NCBI GenBank assembly: GCA_964450185.1
Contig: CAYVCL010000026.1
Coordinates: 1 to 37,105 of the forward strand
Source of the DNA: RUG11237 sp964450185
GTDB taxonomy: Bacteria > Bacillota > Clostridia > Lachnospirales > Lachnospiraceae
Direction: 5' to 3'
DNA length: 37,105 nucleotides
This document shows positions 24,024-30,966 of the stretch, piece by piece. Numbering within the stretch: the stretch's first letter is position 1; every line of letters begins with the position of its first letter. Below the pieces are notes generated by a model. That model did no database searches. It worked only from the letters and a program-made list of their open reading frames with translations, and was not told the DNA's origin. Position numbers and translations under genes: made by a program.

Positions 24024-24539
24024 ATGGCAGAAGCAAACTGGTATGTTGTTCATACCTATTCTGGATATGAGAATAAGGTAAAGGCCAACATTGAAAAAAC
24101 AATTGAAAACAGACACCTTGAAGAACAGATATTGGAAGTAAGAGTTCCAATGCAGGACGTTGTTGAGGTAAAAAATGGTGCCAAGAAACAGGTTTCAAAG
24201 AAGATGTTTCCAGGGTATGTTTTAATTAACATGATTATGAATGATGATACATGGTATGTTGTTCGTAACACTCGTGGAGTAACAGGGTTTGTTGGACCAG
24301 GGTCTAAGCCGGTACCATTAACGGAAGCAGAAATGCGTCCATTAGGAATCAAGGTAGAAGACGTAGTTGTAGATTTTGCAGAAGGCGATACAGTCGCTGT
24401 TATTGCTGGTGTGTGGAAGGATACTGTTGGAGTTATCCAAAGCATGAATTACGGTAAACAGATTGTCACAATTAACGTTGACTTATTTGGTCGTGAAACA
24501 CCGGTAGAAATAAGTTTCACAGAAATCAAGAAGATGTAA
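24024..24539 (+). CDS. nusG: transcription termination/antitermination protein NusG
   Basis: A 171-residue NusG. The NGN domain starts ANWYVVHTYSGYENKVKANI, includes KKMFPGYVLINMIMNDDTWY and RNTRGVTGFVG, and the KOW domain is FAEGDTVAVIAGVWKDTVGV with a following VDLFGRETPVEISF. It binds RNA polymerase and couples it to Rho or the ribosome. In Clostridia and Bacilli it also stabilises pauses. ATG 24024 follows secE by 18 bases. Confidence 0.96.
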   Translation: MAEANWYVVHTYSGYENKVKANIEKTIENRHLEEQILEVRVPMQDVVEVKNGAKKQVSKKMFPGYVLINMIMNDDTWYVVRNTRGVTGFVGPGSKPVPLTEAEMRPLGIKVEDVVVDFAEGDTVAVIAGVWKDTVGVIQSMNYGKQIVTINVDLFGRETPVEISFTEIKKM

Positions 24540-24578
24540 CGAGAAAAGTATGTTATCTCAGCGAGTGAGATAGTATGC

Positions 24579-24606
24579 GTGGGAGGGAAAACCCCGCCAA
24601 TACCAC
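24579..24606 (+). promoter_or_regulatory. L1-type mRNA site before rplK
   Basis: GTGGGAGGG, AAAACCCCG and a closing TACCAC form a stem-internal-loop structure. Almost the same motif recurs before rplA (25085-25112). In many bacteria such sites copy the 23S rRNA L1-binding site and let free L1 repress the rplK-rplA transcript. Before it, TATCTCA-GCGAG-TGAGATA at about 24554-24572 makes another hairpin. Confidence 0.55.
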
Positions 24607-24627
24607 AGATTTAGGAGGTGCCGAAAA

Positions 24628-25053
24628 ATGGCAAAAAAAGTAGAAGGTTATATTAAATTACAGATTCCTGCTGGAAAGGCAACACCAGCTCCACCAGTTG
24701 GTCCAGCACTTGGTCAGCACGGAGTTAACATTGTTCAGTTTACAAAAGAGTTTAATGCAAGAACAGCAGATAAGGGAGATTTAATCATTCCTGTAGTTAT
24801 CACTGTTTACGCTGACAGAAGCTTCAGCTTCGTTACAAAAACTCCACCAGCTCCAGTATTAATTAAGAAAGCATGTAAAATTAAGTCAGGTTCCGGAGTT
24901 CCAAACAAAAACAAAGTTGCAACGATTACTAAGGCTCAGATCAAAGAAATCGCTGAAACAAAAATGCCAGACTTAAACGCAGCAAGCCTTGAAGCAGCTA
25001 TGAGCATGATCGAAGGTACTTGCAAGAGTATGGGTGTTACAGTAGAAGAATAA
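24628..25053 (+). CDS. rplK: 50S ribosomal protein L11
   Basis: A 141-residue L11, part of the GTPase-associated centre and needed for RelA activation. It has the usual VEGYIKLQIPAGKATPAPPV, GPALGQHGVNIVQF, and C-terminal LEAAMSMIEGTCKSMGV. AGGAGGTG lies about 8 bases upstream. It is cotranscribed with rplA and preceded by an L1-type hairpin. Confidence 0.97.
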   Translation: MAKKVEGYIKLQIPAGKATPAPPVGPALGQHGVNIVQFTKEFNARTADKGDLIIPVVITVYADRSFSFVTKTPPAPVLIKKACKIKSGSGVPNKNKVATITKAQIKEIAETKMPDLNAASLEAAMSMIEGTCKSMGVTVEE

Positions 25054-25084
25054 TTTCTACTAGATAGGAACGATTAGGAATTTC

Positions 25085-25112
25085 GTGGGAGGGCAATCCC
25101 CGTTATTACCAC
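25085..25112 (+). promoter_or_regulatory. L1-type mRNA site before rplA
   Basis: GTGGGAGGG-CAAT-CCCCGTTATTACCAC, second copy of the motif at 24579. The conserved parts are GTGGGAGGG, CCCCG and ACCAC, the variable part is the loop. It lies 16 bases before the rplA start, overlapping the space used for ribosome binding. Confidence 0.6.
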
Positions 25113-25128
25113 TAGGAGGTTAATTAGA

Positions 25129-25821
25129 ATGAAAAGAGGAAAAAAATACGTTGAGGCTGCAAAAAATGTAGACCGCACAGTACAGTATGAAACAGCAGAT
25201 GCTATCAGCATCGTAAAGAAAAATGCTGTTGCAAAATTTGATGAAACAATCGAAGCTCATATCAGAACAGGTTGTGACGGACGTCACGCTGAACAGCAGA
25301 TTCGTGGAGCTGTTGTATTACCACACGGTACAGGTAAATCAGTTCGTGTATTAGTATTCGCTAAGGGTGCGAAAGCTGATGAAGCTACAGCAGCAGGTGC
25401 TGAATTCGTTGGTGGAGAAGAATTAATTCCAAAGATTCAGAACGAAGGATGGTTCGACTTTGACGTTGTAGTTGCTACACCAGATATGATGGGTGTTGTT
25501 GGTCGTTTAGGACGTGTACTTGGACCAAAAGGCTTAATGCCAAACCCAAAAGCTGGTACAGTAACAATGGACGTTACAAAAGCTGTTCAGGATATCAAAG
25601 CTGGTAAGATTGAATATCGTCTTGATAAGACAAATATTATCCATGTGCCAATTGGTAAAGCTTCTTTCACAGAAGAACAGTTAGCGGACAACTTCCAGAC
25701 GCTGATGGATGCAATCAATAAGGCAAAACCAAGCTCATTAAAGGGACAGTACTTAAAGAGCATTACACTTGCTCCAACAATGGGACCTGGTGTAAAAGTT
25801 AACACAGCTAAATTTGTGTAA
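25129..25821 (+). CDS. rplA: 50S ribosomal protein L1
   Basis: A 230-residue L1, which forms the mobile stalk at the E site. It shows the two-domain layout: KFDETIEAHIRTGCDGRHAE, GTGKSVRVLVFAKGAKADEA, then DMMGVVGRLGRVLGPKGLMP NPKAGTVT and a C-terminal KSITLAPTMGPGVKVNTAKFV (split here for length). AGGAGG lies about 8 bases before the ATG. As a translational repressor of its own operon, it likely binds the two hairpins upstream of rplK and rplA. Confidence 0.97.
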   Translation: MKRGKKYVEAAKNVDRTVQYETADAISIVKKNAVAKFDETIEAHIRTGCDGRHAEQQIRGAVVLPHGTGKSVRVLVFAKGAKADEATAAGAEFVGGEELIPKIQNEGWFDFDVVVATPDMMGVVGRLGRVLGPKGLMPNPKAGTVTMDVTKAVQDIKAGKIEYRLDKTNIIHVPIGKASFTEEQLADNFQTLMDAINKAKPSSLKGQYLKSITLAPTMGPGVKVNTAKFV

Positions 25822-25829
25822 AATAAAGA

Positions 25830-25858
25830 TTGACAATCCAATTATAGAGTGATATAAT
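25830..25858 (+). promoter_or_regulatory. consensus sigma-A promoter of rplJ-rplL
   Basis: TTGACA (25830-25835) and TATAAT (25853-25858), spacer 17 bases, an exact match to consensus in both boxes. Confidence 0.9.
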
Positions 25859-25879
25859 ATCACATGTTGTGAATACAAC

Positions 25880-25996
25880 ACTGCCGTAGACAGTAGGTGC
25901 CGTAAGGCATAAGTTGAAAACGCCTACCGAGGAGAAAATTTCTAACAGTAATTGATAGAATATTTGTGCCTCCCGGTTCGGCGGGAGGCATTTTTT
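25880..25996 (+). ncRNA. L10 leader RNA with terminator
   Basis: The 237-base gap 25822-26058 contains a leader resembling the Firmicutes L10 leader: CTGCCGTAGACAGTAGGTGC CGTAAGGC near 25880-25908 (split for length), then CGCCTACCGAGG, in which GTAGGTG/CGCCTAC pair. It ends in a strong terminator: TGCCTCCCG (25967-25975) with CGGGAGGCA (25982-25990) and T at 25991-25996. Free L10(L12)4 binding to the leader controls rplJ-rplL expression in related bacteria. The remaining 26000-26050 looks plain. Confidence 0.8.
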
Positions 25997-26058
25997 ATAG
26001 GCAGGAAACTGCATTTATAATAGCACGGCAGAAAATAAATTAAGGAGGTGTACGATTC

Positions 26059-26553
26059 ATGGCAAAAGTTGAACTTAAAAAACCTATCGTAGAAGAAATC
26101 GCAGAACACGTAAATGGTGCTCAGGGCGTTGTTTTAGTTGATTACCGTGGACTTACTGTAGAACAGGATACAGAACTTCGTAAACAGTTAAGAGAAGCTG
26201 GTATCACATACAAGGTTTACAAAAACACAATGATGAATTTTGCATTCAAGGGAACTGAATTTGAAGCATTAGCTCCATATTTAGAAGGACCAAGCGCAAT
26301 TGCAATTTCTAAAGAAGATGCAACTGCTCCAGCTAGAATTCTTAGCAACTTCGCTAAGACAGCACCAGCTCTTGAATTAAAAGCAGGTGTAGTAGAAGGA
26401 AACTTATACGACACAGCTGGAATCCAGGCTCTTGCAAAAGTTCCATCAAGAGAAGAATTACTTTCCAAATTGCTTGGAAGTATGCAGTCACCTATCAGCA
26501 ATCTTGCTCGTGTGCTTAATCAGATCGCAGAATCTAAAGGCGCAGAAGCATAA
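26059..26553 (+). CDS. rplJ: 50S ribosomal protein L10
   Basis: A 164-residue L10, base of the L7/L12 stalk. N-terminal MAKVELKKPIVEEIAEHVNG, VDYRGLTVEQDTELRKQLRE and a helical C-terminus (LLSKLLGSMQSPISNLARVL) that binds L7/L12 dimers. AAGGAGGTG precedes the ATG by about 8 bases. Downstream of an L10 leader, which should give autoregulation. Confidence 0.97.
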   Translation: MAKVELKKPIVEEIAEHVNGAQGVVLVDYRGLTVEQDTELRKQLREAGITYKVYKNTMMNFAFKGTEFEALAPYLEGPSAIAISKEDATAPARILSNFAKTAPALELKAGVVEGNLYDTAGIQALAKVPSREELLSKLLGSMQSPISNLARVLNQIAESKGAEA

Positions 26554-26610
26554 GTAGCGGATAGTATTAAGAAGAAAATAACAATTACTAATTATTGGAG
26601 GTAAAATAAA

Positions 26611-26988
26611 ATGGCAAAATTAACAACAGAAGAATTTATTGCAGCAATTAAAGAATTAACTGTATTAGAATTAAACGATTTAGTAAAAGCTTGTGAAGAA
26701 GAATTTGGTGTATCTGCAGCAGCAGGTGTTGTAGTAGCAGCAGCTGGTGGAGATGGTGCAGCAGCTGGAGAAGAAAAAACAGACTTCAACGTAGAATTAA
26801 CAGAAGTTGGTCCTAACAAAGTTAAAGTTATCAAAGTAGTTCGTGAAGTTACTGGATTAGGCTTAAAAGAAGCTAAAGAAGTAGTTGACGGAGCTCCTAA
26901 GATGTTAAAAGAAGGTGCTGAAAAAGCAGAAGCTGAAGACATCAAAGCTAAATTAGAAGCTGAAGGTGCTAAGGTTACATTAAAATAA
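26611..26988 (+). CDS. rplL: 50S ribosomal protein L7/L12
   Basis: A 125-residue L7/L12. N-terminal dimerisation helices (MAKLTTEEFIAAIKELTVLE), an Ala/Gly-rich hinge (AAAGGDGAAAGEE) and the C-terminal factor-binding domain (TEVGPNKVKVIKVVREVTGL, GLKEAKEVVDGAPKML). GGAGG lies about 10 bases before the ATG. Normally rpoB and rpoC follow, but here the next 1.2 kb holds palindromic repeats and then valS. Confidence 0.97.
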   Translation: MAKLTTEEFIAAIKELTVLELNDLVKACEEEFGVSAAAGVVVAAAGGDGAAAGEEKTDFNVELTEVGPNKVKVIKVVREVTGLGLKEAKEVVDGAPKMLKEGAEKAEAEDIKAKLEAEGAKVTLK

Positions 26989-27006
26989 TTTAGTGCGTAT
27001 TATTTG

Positions 27007-27040
27007 CAGGAAGTCCTCGTAAAATGGGGGCTTCCTGTTT
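27007..27040 (+). terminator. terminator after rplL
   Basis: CAGGAAGTCCTC (27007-27018) pairs with GGGGGCTTCCTG (27026-27037), using two G:T pairs, with a 7-base loop and TTT. The T tract is short, so it may be partial. Confidence 0.55.
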
Positions 27041-27049
27041 GCGTTGTGG

Positions 27050-27365
27050 AGGAGATGTTTGTGGGGGAGGGGGGGGGCGGCGAGGTGTTGGCGGGCATGG
27101 GGTGTGGTGTGTCGGGTGGGACGCCGGTTACGACAGATAAGAAGTTCTAAAGTATCCCGAATAGAGGAAGTGGCAGACGGACGCAACCGGAACACATTCG
27201 CCATCCATGGCTCAGGTGTTCCTTTCCCGGACGTCCTGTCCGGGAATTGCTGTGTTTCGGCGGGATACTAAGAACTTCTAATCTGTCTTCACAGTTGTCC
27301 CACCCGACACACCACACCCCATGCCCGCCAACACCTCGCCGCTTCAATCCGCCACAGACATACTG
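27050..27365. repeat. large palindromic element, copy 1
   Basis: Outer arms at 27077-27122 and 27297-27342 are perfect reverse complements over 46 bases. They extend outward with mismatches (ATGTTTGTGG at 27055 against CCACAGACAT at 27352). Inside, a second arm pair (about 27133-27159 and 27261-27287) contains AGAAGTTCT and GTATCCCG, and a small hairpin TTCCCGGAC-GTCCT-GTCCGGGAA lies at 27224-27246. The whole could fold as one 300-base hairpin with a loop of about 100 bases. G content in the outer arm (Gs at 27064-27077) is far above the neighbours. No transposase or reverse transcriptase is inside. Unrecognised element class. Confidence 0.85.
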
Positions 27366-27406
27366 CCACCTGAGAGAGTAGAGGGTATTGGAAAGGAGGA
27401 AGAATT

Positions 27407-27688
27407 GTGGAAACAGAAGCATTGTTGGAGATAATATTTTGCATAGCAGTAGTTATACTATACATTGCAGTAATAGGATTTTACGTTTGGTTGTTATGGC
27501 TCACTAAAAGAAAGTCAGAAAAGTTAACTAAAAAATCCTACCATTACATATGTAATCTAATTTCATTAGTAATCATGATAACAACCTTAATGACACCATT
27601 AAACCAAATTCTAGGCTACTTACTTGCATGTATCATCCTCATCATCGAACTTACAATATCAAAACATCAACTAAAGTCGTCCAACTAG
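27407..27688 (+). CDS. small three-helix membrane protein
   Basis: A 93-residue protein starting with GTG at 27407, with AAAGGAGG 7 bases before it. Three hydrophobic segments are apparent: about residues 7-32 (LEIIFCIAVVILYIAVIGFY), 46-63 (YICNLISLVIMITTLMT) and 67-85 (ILGYLLACIILIIELTIS). A basic loop KRKSEKLTKKSYHY separates the first two. It lies between the two palindromic elements, which point toward it in opposite orientations. No family recognised. Codon use is more AT-rich than the ribosomal genes next to it. It could be carried with the elements or be an unrelated gene bracketed by them. Confidence 0.6.
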   Translation: METEALLEIIFCIAVVILYIAVIGFYVWLLWLTKRKSEKLTKKSYHYICNLISLVIMITTLMTPLNQILGYLLACIILIIELTISKHQLKSSN

Positions 27689-27724
27689 CTTTTTTTATTG
27701 TAAATATCGCCAAAGTGTTTCGCT

Positions 27725-28165
27725 GGGAAGAAGGTGGTGGTGAGAGGGGCGTATGTTTTTTGGGGCGAAGGCGACTGTGAAGACAGACTAGAAGTTCTTA
27801 GTATCCCGTTCGAAACCCAGCAATTTCCGGACAGGACGTCCGGAAAAGGAACACCTGAGCAGCGTACAGTAACTAAAAATAATCAGTTTGAGCAGCGGTC
27901 TGTATTTCCGATAGCACTATTCAAAAAGCCTTGACGTAGCCCGCTACGTCTGCATTTTTTGAATAGAACTCTCGAAAATACATCCACACTGCTCAGACTA
28001 ATTATTTTTCGTTACTGTACTTGGATGGCGAATGCACACCGGTTGCGTCCTGTTTGCCAATGCACTTAGCAGGGATGCATAGAACTTCGCATCTTTCGTA
28101 ACCGGAGTCTTCCGCCACAGTGCTTTGTACAATATGCCTCGCGAATTAATGCATCCACCCATTTA
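27725..28165. repeat. large palindromic element, copy 2 (inverted, interrupted)
   Basis: Matches the reverse complement of copy 1 in blocks: CTGTGAAGACAGA and TAGAAGTTCTTAGTATCCCG (27774-27808), the hairpin TTTCCGGAC-AGGAC-GTCCGGAAA (27824-27846), AAAGGAACACCTGAGC (to 27860), then TGGATGGCGAATG (from 28022), CCGGTTGCGTCC and TCGTAACCGG (to 28105). The match is broken by a 160-base insertion at 27861-28021. Its outer arms differ in sequence from those of copy 1, yet GGGGCGAAGGC (27762) and GTCTTCCGCCAC (28107) still partly pair. It fills the leader space before valS, where no T-box could be seen. Confidence 0.8.
27861..28021. mobile_element. 160-base palindromic MITE-like insertion
   Basis: The ends are near-perfect inverted repeats, GTACAGTAAC followed by an A/T stretch (27864-27883) against the mirror at 28001-28020, 19 of 20 bases. 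The pairing continues inward through TGAGCAG/CTGCTCA, TGTATTT/AAATACA and CTATTCAAAAA/TTTTTGAATAG to a centre GACGTAGC-CC-GCTACGTC. No coding capacity. In copy 1 the corresponding site is only the bases CA, so this is an insertion into copy 2. A non-autonomous transposable element is the simplest reading. Confidence 0.8.
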
Positions 28166-28185
28166 ATAAAAGAAAGGAATCAGCT

Positions 28186-30831
28186 ATGAGCAAAGAATTA
28201 AACAAAACCTACGACCCAAAAGACATAGAAGAAAGACTCTACACCAAATGGTTAGACAAAAAATACTTCCACGCAGAAGTAGACAAGAGCAAAAAGCCAT
28301 TTACCATTATTATGCCGCCGCCAAACATTACAGGGCAGCTCCATATGGGACATGCTTTGGACAATACCATGCAGGATATTTTAATCCGTTATAAGAGAAT
28401 GCAGGGTTACAATGCATTGTGGCAGCCGGGAACAGACCATGCAAGTATTGCAACAGAAGTTAAGGTAATCAATTCCTTAAAAGAACAGGGCATTGCCAAA
28501 GAAGATTTAGGCAGAGAAGGTTTCCTTGAAAAAGCATGGGAATGGAAAGAAGAATACGGCGGACGTATCATCAAACAGTTAAAGAAGCTTGGTTCTTCCG
28601 CAGATTGGGACAGAGAACGTTTCACTATGGACGAAGGATGCTCCAAAGCAGTAGAAGAAGTATTTATCAAATTATATGAAAAAGACTATATTTACAAAGG
28701 TTCCAGAATTGTTAACTGGTGTCCTGTATGTAAAACATCTATTTCAGATGCAGAAGTAGTTCATGAAGAACAGGAAGGACATTTCTGGCATATTAAATAT
28801 CCGGTAAAAGACAGCGATGAAATGGTAGAAATCGCAACTACAAGACCGGAAACATTACTTGGTGATACTGCAGTGGCAGTAAATCCGGAAGATGAAAGAT
28901 ATCAGCATTTAATTGGAAAAACTTTAATTCTTCCATTGGTGGGAAGAGAAATCCCAGTAGTAGCAGATTCTTATGTAGACAAAGAATTTGGTACCGGATG
29001 CGTAAAAATCACACCTGCACATGACCCGAACGACTTCGAAGTAGGAAAAAGACATAATTTAGAAGAAATCAACGTGATGAACGATGATGCTACAATCAAC
29101 AAAAATGGTGGAAAATATGCCGGAATGGACAGATATGAAGCCAGAAAACAGATGGTAGCAGACTTAGAAGAATTAGGACTTTTAGTAAAAGTTGAGGCAC
29201 ACAACCACAACGTTGGTACTCATGACAGATGTAAAGCAACCGTAGAACCAATGGTAAAACAGCAGTGGTTTGTAAGAATGGAAGAAATGATTAAGCCGGC
29301 AGTAGAAGCAATTAAGAGTGGTGAAATCAAATTAATTCCATCCAGCATGGATAGAACTTACTTTAACTGGACAGACAATATTCGTGACTGGTGTATTTCC
29401 AGACAGTTATGGTGGGGACACAGAATTCCTGCATACTACTGTGATGATTGTGGAGAAGTAGTTGTAGCAAGAGAAAATCCTGGAAAATGTCCAAAATGCG
29501 GATGCCAGCATATGACCCAGGACCCAGATACCTTAGATACCTGGTTCTCTTCCGCATTATGGCCATTCTCTACACTTGGTTGGCCGGAAAAAACAGAAGA
29601 ATTAGAATATTTCTATCCTACCGATGTACTGGTAACAGGATACGATATTATCTTCTTCTGGATTATCCGTATGGTATTTTCTGGTTACGAACAGATGGGT
29701 AAAGCACCATTCCACACCGTATTATTCCATGGGTTAGTTCGTGACTCTCAGGGAAGAAAGATGAGTAAATCTCTTGGAAACGGTATCGACCCATTGGAAG
29801 TAATCGACCAGTATGGTGCGGATGCATTAAGACTTACTCTGATTACAGGAAATGCTCCTGGAAATGATATGCGTTTCTACTATGAAAGAGTAGAAGCAAG
29901 CCGTAATTTTGCCAACAAAGTATGGAATGCGGCAAGATTTATCATGATGAATATGGAAGGAAAAGAAATTCATAAACCGGCAGAAAATGAATTGATGGAT
30001 GCGGATAAATGGATTTTATCCAAGATTAATACCGTAACTAAGGATATGACTTACAACTTAGATAACTATGAATTAGGTATCGCAGTACAGAAGGTTTATG
30101 ATTTCATCTGGGATGAATTCTGTGACTGGTACATTGAAATGGTAAAACCAAGATTATACAACACAGAAGACAGTGTTTCTCAGAACGCAGCTCTTTGGAC
30201 TTTGAAGACTGTATTAATCAACGGATTAAAACTCCTTCATCCATATATGCCATTCGTAACAGAAGAAATTTTCTGTACATTACAGGATGAAGAAGAATCT
30301 ATTATGATTTCCGAGTGGCCAAAGTACACAGAAGAATGGAACTTCAAAGAAGCAGAAGAAGCGGTAGAAACCATCAAAGAAGCGGTTCGTGGAATCCGAA
30401 ATGTGCGTACAGAAATGAATGTACCACCATCAAAGAAAGCAAAAGTATTCGTAGTATCTGCCAATAAAAAAGTAACCGGAATCTTTGAACACAGCAAAGT
30501 GTTCTTCCAGACTTTAGCATATGCTTCAGAAGTAGTTACACAGAATTGCAAAGAAGGAATTGGAGAAGATGCAGTATCCGCAGTAATTCCGGAAGCAGTA
30601 ATCTACATGCCATTTGCAGAATTAGTAGATATCGAAAAAGAAATCGAACGTCTGAAAAAAGAAGAAGAACGTCTTACCAAAGAACTTGCCAGAGTAAATG
30701 GTATGTTAAATAACGAAAAATTCGTAAGTAAGGCACCAGAAGCAAAGATTCAGGAAGAAAAAGATAAACTTACAAAATACACACAGATGATGGAACAGGT
30801 AAAAGAAAGACTTGCAAATTTAGCAAAATAA
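28186..30831 (+). CDS. valS: valyl-tRNA synthetase
   Basis: An 881-residue class I synthetase charging tRNA-Val. The HIGH motif is HMGH at 53-56 (PPPNITGQLHMGHAL), and KMSKS is at 525-529 (GRKMSKSLGN). The editing domain carries TTRPETLLGDTAVAVNP. FFWIIRMVF and the C-terminal coiled coil (KEIERLKKEEERLTKELARV) are as expected. AAAGGAATC is the ribosome site. No T-box leader (AGGGTGGNACCGCG-like) is seen upstream; the palindromic element copy 2 occupies that region. A strong terminator follows at 30844. Confidence 0.97.
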   Translation: MSKELNKTYDPKDIEERLYTKWLDKKYFHAEVDKSKKPFTIIMPPPNITGQLHMGHALDNTMQDILIRYKRMQGYNALWQPGTDHASIATEVKVINSLKEQGIAKEDLGREGFLEKAWEWKEEYGGRIIKQLKKLGSSADWDRERFTMDEGCSKAVEEVFIKLYEKDYIYKGSRIVNWCPVCKTSISDAEVVHEEQEGHFWHIKYPVKDSDEMVEIATTRPETLLGDTAVAVNPEDERYQHLIGKTLILPLVGREIPVVADSYVDKEFGTGCVKITPAHDPNDFEVGKRHNLEEINVMNDDATINKNGGKYAGMDRYEARKQMVADLEELGLLVKVEAHNHNVGTHDRCKATVEPMVKQQWFVRMEEMIKPAVEAIKSGEIKLIPSSMDRTYFNWTDNIRDWCISRQLWWGHRIPAYYCDDCGEVVVARENPGKCPKCGCQHMTQDPDTLDTWFSSALWPFSTLGWPEKTEELEYFYPTDVLVTGYDIIFFWIIRMVFSGYEQMGKAPFHTVLFHGLVRDSQGRKMSKSLGNGIDPLEVIDQYGADALRLTLITGNAPGNDMRFYYERVEASRNFANKVWNAARFIMMNMEGKEIHKPAENELMDADKWILSKINTVTKDMTYNLDNYELGIAVQKVYDFIWDEFCDWYIEMVKPRLYNTEDSVSQNAALWTLKTVLINGLKLLHPYMPFVTEEIFCTLQDEEESIMISEWPKYTEEWNFKEAEEAVETIKEAVRGIRNVRTEMNVPPSKKAKVFVVSANKKVTGIFEHSKVFFQTLAYASEVVTQNCKEGIGEDAVSAVIPEAVIYMPFAELVDIEKEIERLKKEEERLTKELARVNGMLNNEKFVSKAPEAKIQEEKDKLTKYTQMMEQVKERLANLAK

Positions 30832-30843
30832 TTTGAAATGCAG

Positions 30844-30882
30844 AAAAAGGGAAACACGCCGAAAGACGCTGTTTCCCTTTTT
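30844..30882 (+). terminator. intrinsic terminator after valS
   Basis: AAAAAGGGAAACA (30844-30856) pairs with TGTTTCCCTTTTT (30870-30882), 13 bp, ending in five T. The 13-base loop contains GAAAG. Confidence 0.9.
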
Positions 30883-30907
30883 GACATCATTAGACAACAA
30901 GTTTTTC

Positions 30908-30935
30908 TTGCATATTTTTTTGTGTGGCTTATAAT
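30908..30935 (+). promoter_or_regulatory. sigma-A promoter of folC
   Basis: TTGCAT (30908-30913) and a perfect TATAAT (30930-30935), spacer 16 bases, 31 bases before the folC ATG. Confidence 0.7.
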
Positions 30936-30966
30936 AGTAAAGCAGAGAAAATCCGGGAGGCGCAGC

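Noticed and set aside
27147..27422. Minus-strand frame of 91 codons through palindromic element copy 1
   Set aside because: It crosses both arms of the palindrome, so it mirrors another frame, and the composition is not protein-like.
27734..27934. Plus-strand frame within palindromic element copy 2
   Set aside because: It spans the border of the 160-base insertion, has no family features and no plausible start signal; a by-product of the GC-rich repeat.
27050..28165. CRISPR array or retron ncRNA as explanation for the repeats
   Set aside because: There are no short regular repeats with spacers, no cas genes and no reverse transcriptase in the window.
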